Positions 8,447 to 17,346 are shown, numbered from the stretch's first letter. The stretch is 64,000 bases of DNA from Photobacterium sp. DA100 (GCF_029223585.1 NZ_CP119424.1:1240001-1304000), one strand, 5' to 3'. A program made the numbers and translations. The notes: generated from the letters alone by a model not told the origin.

Positions 8447-9334
8447 TTACACGCAATGTTCAGCCAGATACCCACGGCTTTTCGCCATATCCATTTTCAC
8501 ATGATCAAGCTGGCTGACAGCACGCTCTTGCTCAACAACAATCCAGCCTTGATAATTAATATCCTGCAATACCTTGAAGATATTAGAAAAATTGATACTA
8601 CCCTCGCCTAATGGGCGGGTAAGGCCTTTACTGAATGCATTGGTCATCCCGCAGCGATCACGCATCGCATTATGTAATTGCTGGCCGTCCACATCTTTAA
8701 AATGCAGGTGTTCCAGGCGGTTAGCATAGCGACGGATAAACTCTTCAGGCTTCATCCCATCAATAAACAAATGGCCGATATCCAAGCACAGGCCAAGGCG
8801 TTCAGCCGGAATTGCATGCAGCACTGAGGCTATCTCATCAGAAAAAGCGACAAAGCCCCCTGAGCTAGGATGCAACAAGGTTCGTACCCCTTTTGCCGCA
8901 GCCATTTTGGCAACCTCAGACATAGTCGATATCATTGCCTGCAACTGCTCTTGCTTGAGCCTAGGTGCGATAACACCATGCCCTACATAGGCATCCCGCG
9001 CAGCATTGGCACGATCCATAATGATCAGCTTATCGACTCCAATAGCGCTGAGTAGATCAATCACCCGCAGCGCTTTTTCAAGTACCTGCTCTTTAGAGTC
9101 AGGACAACTGAAGTCACCATGAAGGTTTCCAGCACATACTTTCATTCCCCTCACTCGCAAAGAGCTCGCAAGGATAGTCGGGTCTTCAGGGAAGTACCCA
9201 ACGGGCCCAAGCTCAATCCCTTCATAACCCGCTTCACGTGCCTCGACCAACACTTTCGCCCAACTGGGGTTTCCGCCTTGCTCTGAGTTTTCCACTCCCC
9301 ACGAGCAAGGTGCACACGCTATCTTTATTGCCAT
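8447..9334 (-). CDS. IolE-like sugar phosphate isomerase/epimerase (paralog A)
   Basis: A 295-residue TIM-barrel protein of the xylose isomerase-like/AP endonuclease 2 superfamily. The visible metal-site strands are LLHPSSGGFVAFSDEI, LGLCLDIGHLF, LEHLHFKDVD, GEGSINF and VVEQERA, matching the order seen in IolE (inosose dehydratase) and related epimerases. The N-terminus APCSWGVEN is shared with the next upstream gene, its paralog. The order on the strand is paralog B, paralog A, TauE permease. Likely reactions are dehydration or epimerisation of a keto-sugar or keto-inositol; the substrate is unknown. Confidence 0.78.
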   Translation of the reverse strand: MAIKIACAPCSWGVENSEQGGNPSWAKVLVEAREAGYEGIELGPVGYFPEDPTILASSLRVRGMKVCAGNLHGDFSCPDSKEQVLEKALRVIDLLSAIGVDKLIIMDRANAARDAYVGHGVIAPRLKQEQLQAMISTMSEVAKMAAAKGVRTLLHPSSGGFVAFSDEIASVLHAIPAERLGLCLDIGHLFIDGMKPEEFIRRYANRLEHLHFKDVDGQQLHNAMRDRCGMTNAFSKGLTRPLGEGSINFSNIFKVLQDINYQGWIVVEQERAVSQLDHVKMDMAKSRGYLAEHCV

Positions 9335-9386
9335 AATTACATCCTCTACATGACAAACTACTAACTAAAATTCTGTTTCAGACTAC

Positions 9387-10277
9387 CTAGATGAAGCCTT
9401 TCTCAACCAAGAACTGACGGCTTTTCTTAATATCGGGTAATGTCGTGTCTGAATGGCGAGGATCGCGCTCTTGCTCTATCGTGATCCAGCCGTGGTAACC
9501 AATGGACGCCAAAGCCTCAGCAACCTCGTTATAATCCACCGCCCCTTCGCCAAGTGGACACATCACACCATCGGCACAGGCTTGCCAGAAACCAACTTGC
9601 TTATCGATAGCGTGCTGCAATCGCTGCTGGTTGACGTCTTTAAAGTGAACATATTCCAGCCGGTCGGCGTACTCCACCAAACTTTTGGCCGGATCCATCG
9701 TGGCGTAATAGAGATGGCCGGTATCAAGGCAAAGCCCTACCTCTTCAGCAGGCAAATCGCCCAGCATACGGTCGATTTCATCCCGATATTCGATATAGCC
9801 ACCAGCATGAGGGTGGACAACCGCCCTTATCTCATGGCGCTTGGCAATTTCGGCGATAACTCTGATAGTGCTCATCATCTGTTGCCAACGAGCATCATCT
9901 AGCCTTGGCGCTTGCTCTGGCATACCGGCATAGCGGCTTCTGATGTCATTGACACAATCAATGACGACCAATTTTTCGCAGCCAATCTTTTGCAGCAAAC
10001 CACACAAGCGTTTAGTTTTGCTTATGATGTCTTCGTAACTTCCCGGCTCAGAGAGCGGCTCGAATATAGTACCCGCACAAATTTCCAACTCTTTGATGTA
10101 CAAGGCCGTGTTGACAGTGTCGGCATCGAGAGGCAAAAAACCATAAGGCCCCAGCTCTGTACCGGTAAATCCCCCCAACCTTGCCTCCGACAATACCGTC
10201 ATCCAATTTGGGTTATGCGGATTGTCAGAAGATTCAACACCCCAGCAGCAAGGTGCGCATGCAATTGAATAACTCAT
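9387..10277 (-). CDS. IolE-like sugar phosphate isomerase/epimerase (paralog B)
   Basis: A 296-residue TIM-barrel paralog of the gene at 8447-9334. It has the same landmarks: APCCWGVESSD at the N-terminus, VVHPHAGGYIEYRDEI, LCLDTGHLYY, YVHFKDVN, CPLGEGAVDY and ITIEQERDP. The HPHAGG and EQERDP segments are especially IolE-like. ATG at 10277 is chosen for its GAGGGTGGA ribosome site; a longer frame would add 13 residues without support. It is the first gene of a three-gene minus-strand operon and is divergent from the thiolase operon. Two diverged copies suggest consecutive steps or two epimeric substrates. Confidence 0.78.
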   Translation of the reverse strand: MSYSIACAPCCWGVESSDNPHNPNWMTVLSEARLGGFTGTELGPYGFLPLDADTVNTALYIKELEICAGTIFEPLSEPGSYEDIISKTKRLCGLLQKIGCEKLVVIDCVNDIRSRYAGMPEQAPRLDDARWQQMMSTIRVIAEIAKRHEIRAVVHPHAGGYIEYRDEIDRMLGDLPAEEVGLCLDTGHLYYATMDPAKSLVEYADRLEYVHFKDVNQQRLQHAIDKQVGFWQACADGVMCPLGEGAVDYNEVAEALASIGYHGWITIEQERDPRHSDTTLPDIKKSRQFLVEKGFI

Positions 10278-10476
10278 AGTTCCACCCTCAAGTGATCCAT
10301 TAACTGAACAAAGCAAATTACAGCCAGACTAATCACTCTGAGTACTAATTGGCGTGACCAAGCACGCATCTTATTTTTGCATTTTCGCAAATCAGATTTG
10401 AATCTATGCCTATAACACCCCTGGGCCCGCCCCTCATACACTGTTGATAACAAATCAAACTGAAACAGGAAGTTGT

Positions 10477-11694
10477 ATGGAATCTGTATACATTGTTGCC
10501 GCGAAACGCACCCCTATCGGCAGTTTTAATGGTGCCCTAGCCCCAGTCTCTGCTCCTCAGCTAGGGGCTACCGCCATCAAGGGCGCTCTTGAGCAATGTC
10601 ATCTCGATCCAAGCCTGGTTGATGAAGTAATTGCCGGTAATGTCCTAAGCGCAGGGATCGGTATGGGCCCAGGCAGGCAAGCTGCCGTTTTGGCAGGTAT
10701 CCCAGAAACCGTGCCCGCTTATACCCTTAACATGATCTGTGGGTCAGGCATGAAAACCGTGATGGATGGTGTCAGCCATATTCGTGCCGGTGAAGCTGAG
10801 ATTGTTATCGCATGTGGGATGGAAAGCATGTCCCAAGCACCTTTCATTTCTGCAAACCCACTGCGTGATGGGGTAAAAATGGGCCAGCTCACTCTTGATG
10901 ACTCAATTATCAAAGACGGTCTAACGGATGTGTTCAACCAGTACCACATGGGGATCACGGCTGAAAACATTGCCGAATTGCACGAGCTAACTCGCGAGGA
11001 ACAAGACCAGTTTGCACTCTCAAGCCAGCAGAAAGCGACTGCAGCCATCAAAGAGCATGGCTTTAGCGATGAAATCGAACCAGTCAATGTCTCCCACCGC
11101 CGCCAGCAATACAGCGTCAGCATTGATGAATACCCGAAAGCTGATGCGACTCAGGAAAAGCTGCAAAGCCTTCGTACCGCATTCAAAAAAGAGGGTACCG
11201 TGACGGCAGGTAATGCCTCCGGCATTAATGACGGCGCATCTGCCATTATTCTTGCTTCCAAAGCAGCGGTAGAACGCTACAATCTCACCCCGCTGGCTGA
11301 GATCGTCGCTTGTGGGCAAGCAGGACTCTCTCCAAAGGTGATGGGCCTTGGCCCGGTACCGGCCATCGCCAACGCCCTCGATAAAGCCAAACTCACCCTG
11401 GCCGATATCGAATGTTTCGAGCTCAATGAAGCGTTCGCAGCCCAGGCCCTCGGGGTAATGAAAGAACTGTGCGAGAAACACAGTGTAGATAAATCCTGGC
11501 TTGAGTCTCGTACCAATCTGAATGGCGGCGCAATCGCCCTAGGCCACCCACTCGGGGCATCTGGCAACCGCATTCTGACCACACTGATTTACCAACTCGA
11601 ACGTACACAGCAAACCTATGGCTTGGCCTCCCTCTGTATCGGTGGCGGTATGGGCACAGCAGTGATTATCCGTCGATGCCAGGCGAACCAATAG
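10477..11694 (+). CDS. Acetyl-CoA acetyltransferase (thiolase), PhaA paralog
   Basis: A 405-residue thiolase. The acylated Cys is Cys88 in NMICGSGMK, the base His lies in [14 protein letters not shown], and the second Cys lies in LCIGGGMGTA. It is closely similar to the PhaA encoded 7 kb away (both read [18 protein letters not shown] and [13 protein letters not shown]). ATG at 10477 follows AGGAAG; an upstream TTG would add 11 residues. It lies 9 bases before the CoA-transferase A subunit, as in ato-type operons, so it probably cleaves acetoacetyl-CoA or another 3-oxoacyl-CoA to acetyl-CoA. Its divergent promoter faces the IolE-like genes, raising the option that it serves the same pathway. 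Confidence 0.88.
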   Translation: MESVYIVAAKRTPIGSFNGALAPVSAPQLGATAIKGALEQCHLDPSLVDEVIAGNVLSAGIGMGPGRQAAVLAGIPETVPAYTLNMICGSGMKTVMDGVSHIRAGEAEIVIACGMESMSQAPFISANPLRDGVKMGQLTLDDSIIKDGLTDVFNQYHMGITAENIAELHELTREEQDQFALSSQQKATAAIKEHGFSDEIEPVNVSHRRQQYSVSIDEYPKADATQEKLQSLRTAFKKEGTVTAGNASGINDGASAIILASKAAVERYNLTPLAEIVACGQAGLSPKVMGLGPVPAIANALDKAKLTLADIECFELNEAFAAQALGVMKELCEKHSVDKSWLESRTNLNGGAIALGHPLGASGNRILTTLIYQLERTQQTYGLASLCIGGGMGTAVIIRRCQANQ

Positions 11695-11703
11695 GAGCAC
11701 ACC

Positions 11704-12354
11704 ATGAAAAAATCTATTTCTGCTAGCGAGATCGCCAGCCTGCTGCGAGACGATATGACCATCATGATCGGTGGCTTCATGGCCAACGGGGCCCCCGAGG
11801 GACTGATTGATATCATCCTTGAATCCGATATCAAAAATATCACCTTGATCACCACAGACACCGGTACACCAGAAACGGGATCTGGCCGCCTAATCAAGGC
11901 CAAGCGTATCAGTAAACTGTATGCCTCCCATATCGGCACCAACCCTGAAACCGGCACGCAAATGAACAGCGGCGAGCTAGATGTTGAACTCGTACCGCAA
12001 GGCACTCTGGCCGAACGTATTCGTGCTGCTGGAGCCGGTCTCGGCGGGGTCTTGACCCCAACCGGTCTCGGTACAATGATTGCTGAATCCAAGCAAGTGA
12101 TCCAGGTCGATGGTAAAGACTTCCTACTGGAGAAACCGCTTCGCGCTGATCTTGCCTTGATCCGCGGCTCTGTTGTCGATACCAAAGGCAACACCGTCTA
12201 CAAAGGAACAACACAAAACTTCAACCCGTTAATGGCCACCGCCGCCGATACCGTCATTATTGAAGCGGCATGCTTGGTCAAGGCTGGTGACATTGCTCCT
12301 GAAGCAGTACACACACCAGGACTGTTCATTGACCATATTTACCAAGGAGCCTAA
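11704..12354 (+). CDS. atoD: 3-oxoacid CoA-transferase subunit A (AtoD-like)
   Basis: A 216-residue alpha subunit of a family I CoA-transferase. The N-terminal IMIGGFMANGAPEGLIDIIL holds the CoA-binding GGF-x3-G-x-P motif. The length and a start 9 bases after the thiolase stop with an AGGAG site match AtoD/ScoA/PcaI proteins. It pairs with the next gene to move CoA from acetyl-CoA or succinyl-CoA to acetoacetate or another short-chain 3-oxo acid in the cytoplasm. Exact acid specificity cannot be read from the sequence. Confidence 0.85.
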   Translation: MKKSISASEIASLLRDDMTIMIGGFMANGAPEGLIDIILESDIKNITLITTDTGTPETGSGRLIKAKRISKLYASHIGTNPETGTQMNSGELDVELVPQGTLAERIRAAGAGLGGVLTPTGLGTMIAESKQVIQVDGKDFLLEKPLRADLALIRGSVVDTKGNTVYKGTTQNFNPLMATAADTVIIEAACLVKAGDIAPEAVHTPGLFIDHIYQGA

Positions 12355-12356
12355 TC

Positions 12357-13040
12357 ATGACAATTCAACGAGAGAAGCATCAGATCCGTCGCATGATTGC
12401 ATGGCGTGTTGCCCAAGAGCTTCATGATGGTGACGTGGTCAACCTGGGCATCGGCCTACCTAGCCTTGTCGCTAATGAGACCTCATCGGATATCGAAATT
12501 CTGCTGCAGGCTGAAAATGGTCTTATCGGCATTGGCGAAATGCCGGATGAAGCCAACATTGACCCGGATCTGGTCAATGCCGGCGGCCAGCCTATTACCG
12601 CTACCACCGGTGCCTGCACTTTCCACAGTGCCGATTCGTTTACCATCATCCGTGGCGGGCACGTCGATGCGACGGTGCTGGGCGCGCTGCAAGTCGACCA
12701 GCACGGTAACCTCGCCAACTGGATCATCCCTGGCAAAATGGTACCGGGAATGGGTGGCGCGATGGATCTTGTGGTTGGGGCAAAGAAAGTCATTGTCGCC
12801 ATGGAACACACCGTCAAGGGCAAGCCAAAGCTGCTCAAAAACTGTTCACTACCGCTTACCGCAGCCAATCAGGTCGACTTGATTGTCACCGAAATGGGCG
12901 TCATCAAAATCACCGATGCCGGTATGATGCTGACCGAGCTTGCCCCGGGGACAACAATTGATGAAATTCAGGCGGTAACCGAAGCCGAGTTGATCATCTC
13001 CCCTGATTTGAAGGCAATGCCAGTGCCAAACGATCTTTAA
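12357..13040 (+). CDS. atoA: 3-oxoacid CoA-transferase subunit B (AtoA-like)
   Basis: A 227-residue beta subunit. It carries the catalytic glutamate in LLQAENGLIGIG (the conserved ENG) and the downstream GGHVDATVLGALQVD and GAMDLVVGAKKVIV blocks typical of AtoA/ScoB. It starts 2 bases after subunit A, with an AAGGAG site inside the end of that gene, which implies translational coupling. It is the last gene of the thiolase-CoA-transferase operon. The operon's original terminator now lies beyond a 1.9-kb intron inserted 20 bases after this stop codon. Confidence 0.87.
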   Translation: MTIQREKHQIRRMIAWRVAQELHDGDVVNLGIGLPSLVANETSSDIEILLQAENGLIGIGEMPDEANIDPDLVNAGGQPITATTGACTFHSADSFTIIRGGHVDATVLGALQVDQHGNLANWIIPGKMVPGMGGAMDLVVGAKKVIVAMEHTVKGKPKLLKNCSLPLTAANQVDLIVTEMGVIKITDAGMMLTELAPGTTIDEIQAVTEAELIISPDLKAMPVPNDL

Positions 13041-13060
13041 GTGGATTAAACAGCCTTGTA

Positions 13061-14949
13061 ATCGAGTAGGAGGAGGCCTCGCGGCCTCCGTCCTCTCACA
13101 CCACCGTACAAGCGTGGGTCGCATACGGCGGTTCCGAATATATTTTCAGTGACTCGTACCCATCTCGCAATGAGTACATGCCCATCTCCTTGAACCGTTT
13201 CGTTGGCATGGCCTGATTGAGCTGTGGCGATAAAGCCAAGTGCCACCATCCTTTCTCTGACATCGCTAGCTTCCACGCATTGCGTTCGCTTACGCCCTCT
13301 TGGCGTAACCATGACGCTATACTGTGTCTGCGTTTGCGCTGCTTGAGTCGATAGCACCGTAGGCGCCGCCTTATCCATTCATCTAAGCGCTGCATCGCGC
13401 TTTTCCGTATGGCAAGCTTGAAGTAGTGTTGCCATCCTCTTAGGTATTGAGTGAGTTCGACTATTACTGTCTTCAACTCTCGCCCTCGATTCCGCTTCGT
13501 TATTTGACGCACTCGCTTCTTCATATGAGTTTGTGCTCTCTTCGAGATATGGATAATTCCACCTCGTTGGAAGCGATGGCCTAGGTAAGTCCGCTCTGTC
13601 ACTCTTGTTGCCGCACTTTTCTCACGGTTGACCGTGAGTTTCAGTTTCTGCTCCAAGAACTCCGTTATTGAGGCTTTTACTCGGTTCGCGGCTTCCTCAC
13701 TGCCCACGTAGATTTGGCAGTCATCTGCATATCGGCAGAACTTATGCCCTCTTCGCTCAAGCTCTTTATCCAACTCATCTAATACGATATTTGATAGCAG
13801 CGGAGATAATGGTCCACCCTGTGGTGTCCCTCGTTGCCTCTGCTCGGCTAACCCGTTTCGCATTATGCCTGCCTGTAGGTATGACCTGACCAGCTTCAGT
13901 ACCCGTTTGTCCGTGATATCCTCCGATAGCCTGTGCATCAGTCTATCGTGGTTCACGGTATCGAAGTATTTCGCTAGGTCAATGTCGACTACATAACCCC
14001 GCCCCTCCCTGATGTAGTGGCTTGCTGCCGCCAATGCATGGTGGGCACTACGGTTGGGCCTGAACCCGTAACTACTGTGGGAGAACTTCGGTTCATAGAT
14101 ATCTGTCAGTACTGAGGTGATAGCCTGTTGGACTATCCTATCAAGTACTGTTGGGATACCTAGTTGCCTAACTCCCCCGCTAGGTTTAGGGATTTCTACA
14201 CCCAGAACAGGTTGGGGTTGATAGCTCCCATCCAGAAGGCTCTGGCGGAGCGCTTGCCCATTTGAAGACTGCCGAAGCATCGAGATAGTCGCTGTTATAT
14301 CGAGTTTATCGACACCAGCACACCCTTTGTTCTTCTTCACTCTTCTCAGGGCTTGGTTCAGATTCGTTGATGAACAGATCTGCTCCATCAACTGAGTTGA
14401 GGTCACCAAGACTCGTCCTCCTGTCTACGCCGATCATGCTTGTCATTCTTCGTGGCCATGAGCGTCACTTGCGGTGTTGCCCATTGGTACGTAGAGATTT
14501 TGATCATCTTGCTATGACTCCACATGATTGAGTGTCTAGTGACTGCTTCTTGATATATTCAGTTCCGGCCTTCCCTTGGGTTGTACTTCCCCAAGGTACT
14601 ATGCCTTCTGCTGACTTCTTATTTCCCATCACACAGCATCACTGCTGCATTAGTCTCGCCCGAGACAGGTAATAAGATCTCCCGAGGTAAGACGTTGTTC
14701 TTTCCCTTGGCTGTGCCTGATTTACCCGTACACACTTCCCGTCGAGGCATTGGGCTATTCTATATGTTGCTAGGTTACCCAAGTTGTACTGGCCTACTAT
14801 CAGATTTCTGTTCGTCACGGCCAAGTTTTGCCATTTGCTTCCTTCAGATCCCGCCTCACGGTGGGCACCCTTGCATAGGCTAACGGTTCTCGCTCGACTG
14901 AGCCCGTAGAGGACTTTCACCTCCTAGAACAACGCCATGCTCGGCGCAC
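13061..14949 (-). mobile_element. Group II intron with maturase gene, probably class C
   Basis: The 1889-base element lies on the minus strand. Its 5' end reads GTGCGCCGAGCATGG and shortly after GGAGGTGAAAGTCC, the usual start of bacterial group II introns. The 3' end carries a domain V hairpin (CCGCCGTATGCG paired with CGCTTGTACGGTGG, 13102-13132) and a domain VI hairpin with a GCGA loop, ending CTACTCGAT. The 5' exon immediately before it is an intrinsic terminator hairpin, the hallmark target of class C introns, and the maturase lacks an endonuclease domain, as in that class. Joining the flanks restores ...AGCCTTGTA and AACGAAAAACACC, placing the atoDA operon next to its terminator. Ends appear intact, so it may be active. 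Confidence 0.88.
13096..14406 (-). CDS. ltrA: Group II intron reverse transcriptase/maturase
   Basis: A 436-residue intron-encoded protein with reverse transcriptase blocks in order: GVDKLDI, the IPKPSGGVRQLGIP block, FSHSSYGFRPNRSAHHAL, VVDIDLAKYFDTVNHD, RGTPQGGPLSPLLSNIVL and the catalytic FCRYADDCQIY. Maturase (X) domain follows with LTQYLRGWQHYF. No HNH endonuclease domain is present, which fits class C. The GTG start at 14406 lies 9 bases after AGGAGGA; the TTG one codon earlier is an alternative. The 3' end runs into domain V of the intron RNA: the stop codon TGA lies at 13096-13098, just past the domain V hairpin. It should splice the intron and drive its retrohoming. Confidence 0.92.
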   Translation of the reverse strand: MTSTQLMEQICSSTNLNQALRRVKKNKGCAGVDKLDITATISMLRQSSNGQALRQSLLDGSYQPQPVLGVEIPKPSGGVRQLGIPTVLDRIVQQAITSVLTDIYEPKFSHSSYGFRPNRSAHHALAAASHYIREGRGYVVDIDLAKYFDTVNHDRLMHRLSEDITDKRVLKLVRSYLQAGIMRNGLAEQRQRGTPQGGPLSPLLSNIVLDELDKELERRGHKFCRYADDCQIYVGSEEAANRVKASITEFLEQKLKLTVNREKSAATRVTERTYLGHRFQRGGIIHISKRAQTHMKKRVRQITKRNRGRELKTVIVELTQYLRGWQHYFKLAIRKSAMQRLDEWIRRRLRCYRLKQRKRRHSIASWLRQEGVSERNAWKLAMSEKGWWHLALSPQLNQAMPTKRFKEMGMYSLRDGYESLKIYSEPPYATHACTVV

Positions 14950-14953
14950 AACG

Positions 14954-14983
14954 AAAAACACCGAGCCCCGGCTCGGTGTTTTT
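14954..14983. terminator. Bidirectional intrinsic terminator, target of the intron
   Basis: An 8-bp stem CACCGAGC/GCTCGGTG with a CCCG loop is flanked by five A residues on one side and five T residues on the other. It would have ended the atoDA operon before the intron inserted. On the minus strand the intron starts only 4 bases after the T run. Confidence 0.85.
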
Positions 14984-15069
14984 AACTACGGCCGTCAAAC
15001 GAGCTCAGGCAATACATGAACATGGCCCCGAGCGATTTGAGGTACATGTTCAAACAAAGTCACAGAAAG

Positions 15070-15100
15070 AAAAAAGCCAACGCAATAATGCGTTGGCTTT
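15070..15100 (-). terminator. Intrinsic terminator of the pha operon
   Basis: Minus-strand stem GCCAACGCA/TGCGTTGGC followed by six T residues, 22 bases after the phaC stop codon. Confidence 0.85.
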
Positions 15101-15121
15101 ACACATAGCATAAATGCGGAA

Positions 15122-16930
15122 TTAGACTTCTTCCGGTTGGCCTTGCAACACGTTAGACACTTCGATTGGCAATTTCTGCATCACATAATCACCAGGTGCA
15201 TTGCACTTAACCGGGTAGTTATCGCTACCTGCAGAGCGTGCATCAACCGCCTCAGCCTCTTCGAAGCCAGCCATCCACTCGTTCCAGTGACCCCACCAGG
15301 AACCTTCCTGGCGCTTCGCCCCTTTCAACCATGTTTCAGGCTCAGCCGAAGACTTAGCATTGGTCCAGAAACCATACTTGTTCTTCACCGGATGGTTAAC
15401 AATACCCGCAATGTGACCAGACTCGCCCAGCACAAACGTGGACTTACCGCCAAGCTTGCGTGCGCCACGGTAGGTACCCTGCCACAACGCAATATGATCT
15501 TCCTGAGTTGAGATAAAGTATGTTGGGATCTTGATCTTAGCAAGATCAATATACACCCCACCTACTTTAAACCCTTTCGGATCAACAAGACGGTTTTCCA
15601 AGTAGAACTGGCGCAGCAGTGTACTGTGACACGCTACCGCTACATTGGTACTATCGCCGTTCCAGTACAGCAAATCGAAGTCGATTGGGCTGTTACCTTT
15701 CAGGTAATTGTTGATGTAGTAGTTCCAGTACAGGCTGTTTTCACGCAGCAGGCTGAACGTTACGCTCAAAGAGCGACCATCCATATACCCTTTTGCTTCG
15801 TTCTGCGCTTCAATGGCCGAAATAATCGGATCATTGATATAAGCACCGATCTCTCCTGGCTGAGAGAAATCTAGCAGCGTGGTAAAGAATGTCGCCGACT
15901 TGATACGGCTGCGCATACGCTTGGCCGAATAGTAAGCCAATGCCGTCGCTAGCAGCGTACCGCCGATACAGTAACCCGCCGCATTGATTTGCTTCTCGCC
16001 AGTGATATCTTCGACAACATCAACCGCTTTAACCACACCATCAACAACGTAATCGTCAAAATCCACATCGTACATACTGGCATCTGGATTACGCCAAGAC
16101 ATCATGAATACGGTATGGCCCTGCTCTACCAGCCAACGTACCATTGAATTCTTCTCACGAAGATCCAAAATGTAATACTTGTTGATAAACGGCGGCACGA
16201 TCAACAGCGGTGTCGCGTTAACTTTTTCTGTCAACGGCTTGTATTGAATCAGCTCAAACAGGTGGTTCTTATAAACAACATCACCCGCAGTATTGGCCAC
16301 GTTTTCACCCAACTGGAATGCCGCATCATTGGTCATGCGAATTTTCAGTACATCGGCACTCGACTGCAGATCTTGTTGAAGCAGCTCCATCCCTTTGATC
16401 AGGTTTTCACCATTGCTCTCAACCGTCAGCTTGGCCAACTCTGGGTTGGTGGTGATAAAGTTGGTTGGCGACAAAGCGTTAATCGCCTGGCGCGAAAAGA
16501 AGCTCAAACGCTCCTTGGCCTTCTCATCAAGCCCTTCGATCGATTCGATGGACTCTTTCATCTTATTGCTAAATAGCAGGTAAGATTGCTTGATATAGTT
16601 GTAAAACGCCTCATTTTCCCATGCAGGATCGGTGAAGCGCTTATCATCTTTTTCGGGCTGAATAAAATCTGACTGATCGCCATTTTTCATGACGACATTT
16701 TGCCAAATCTTCATTTGGTTTTCCCACCAGTCCATTTGCAACTGTGCAATAACGGCTGGCTGCGCTGATGCTTTTTCGATGAACTCGGAAGTATCCTCCA
16801 AGCTAATTTCATTGAGCGCTTTATTAAGGGGAGTATTCATGGCTGCCTTGCCTGAATCCAGCTCCTTCCACCACATTTGGTTCATTTCCTGGAGCTTGGC
16901 AAAGTAGTCCGAAAAAAAGTTCTGGTTCAT
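15122..16930 (-). CDS. phaC: Poly(3-hydroxyalkanoate) synthase, class I
   Basis: A 602-residue PHA synthase that polymerises (R)-3-hydroxybutyryl-CoA on the surface of storage granules. The lipase-like box GYCIGGT holds the catalytic Cys (about residue 321); the catalytic Asp is expected in STQEDHIALW, and the His lies in GESGHIAGIVNHP. Length and the tryptophan-rich N-terminal region (DWWENQMKIW) fit class I enzymes, which need no PhaE or PhaR subunit. ATG at 16930 is chosen for the GAGGT ribosome site; an in-frame extension of 21 residues would run into the terminator upstream. Last gene of phaB-phaA-phaP-phaC; the terminator at 16955-16982 lies between it and phaP. Confidence 0.93.
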   Translation of the reverse strand: MNQNFFSDYFAKLQEMNQMWWKELDSGKAAMNTPLNKALNEISLEDTSEFIEKASAQPAVIAQLQMDWWENQMKIWQNVVMKNGDQSDFIQPEKDDKRFTDPAWENEAFYNYIKQSYLLFSNKMKESIESIEGLDEKAKERLSFFSRQAINALSPTNFITTNPELAKLTVESNGENLIKGMELLQQDLQSSADVLKIRMTNDAAFQLGENVANTAGDVVYKNHLFELIQYKPLTEKVNATPLLIVPPFINKYYILDLREKNSMVRWLVEQGHTVFMMSWRNPDASMYDVDFDDYVVDGVVKAVDVVEDITGEKQINAAGYCIGGTLLATALAYYSAKRMRSRIKSATFFTTLLDFSQPGEIGAYINDPIISAIEAQNEAKGYMDGRSLSVTFSLLRENSLYWNYYINNYLKGNSPIDFDLLYWNGDSTNVAVACHSTLLRQFYLENRLVDPKGFKVGGVYIDLAKIKIPTYFISTQEDHIALWQGTYRGARKLGGKSTFVLGESGHIAGIVNHPVKNKYGFWTNAKSSAEPETWLKGAKRQEGSWWGHWNEWMAGFEEAEAVDARSAGSDNYPVKCNAPGDYVMQKLPIEVSNVLQGQPEEV

Positions 16931-16954
16931 TCCAATGACCTCTAATTTTGGACT

Positions 16955-16982
16955 AAAAATGCCGCCCCAGAACGGGGGCGGC
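16955..16982 (-). terminator. Terminator between phaP and phaC
   Basis: Minus-strand stem GCCGCCCC/GGGGCGGC followed by ATTTTTAG, between the phasin stop and the phaC start. A leaky terminator here would give much more phasin than synthase from one promoter. Confidence 0.75.
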
Positions 16983-16998
16983 AGAGTGGCCATTTTTC

Positions 16999-17346
16999 TT
17001 AAGCTGGAGTTACTTGCTTTACGTTTTCAGCAACTAGCTCTTCCACTTCAGACTTGAAAGACTGAGCGATTGCAGTGAACTTGTTGCTGTCATCGATTAG
17101 CTGCTGAGAAAGCTTAGTCAGCGTTTCTAGCTGCTGACTGTTGTAAGCAGCGAATGACTGAACGTCTTTTACTTCGCTAACAGCCTTAAGCTGAGAAAGA
17201 CCTAGCTCGCTGTAAGCGCGAACAGCAGCAAGCTGAAGCTCAGTTAGCTCTTCAACGTTCTTGGTAAAGACTTTGTTGAACTTAACGTATGGCGCTAGAG
17301 ATTTTTCAGTCTGCTCAGAGAAAGATTTAAACATTTCCGTATACAT
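16999..17346 (-). CDS. phaP: Phasin, PHB granule-associated protein
   Basis: A 115-residue, mostly helical, Glu/Lys/Gln-rich protein starting MYTEMFKSFSEQTEKSLAPYVKFNKVF with later LQLAAVRAYSELGLSQLKAV, typical of the short phasin 2 family. It has no signal peptide or membrane helix. Phasins coat polyhydroxybutyrate granules and limit their fusion. It lies between phaA and phaC, the usual Vibrio/Photobacterium order. GAAGGA lies 8 bases before the ATG. The terminator just after it suggests higher expression than phaC. Confidence 0.88.
   Translation of the reverse strand: MYTEMFKSFSEQTEKSLAPYVKFNKVFTKNVEELTELQLAAVRAYSELGLSQLKAVSEVKDVQSFAAYNSQQLETLTKLSQQLIDDSNKFTAIAQSFKSEVEELVAENVKQVTPA

Noticed and set aside
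14581..14920. Open frames of 93-100 codons in the 5' part of the intron
   Set aside because: They overlap the structured RNA domains of the group II intron and have no features of real proteins.
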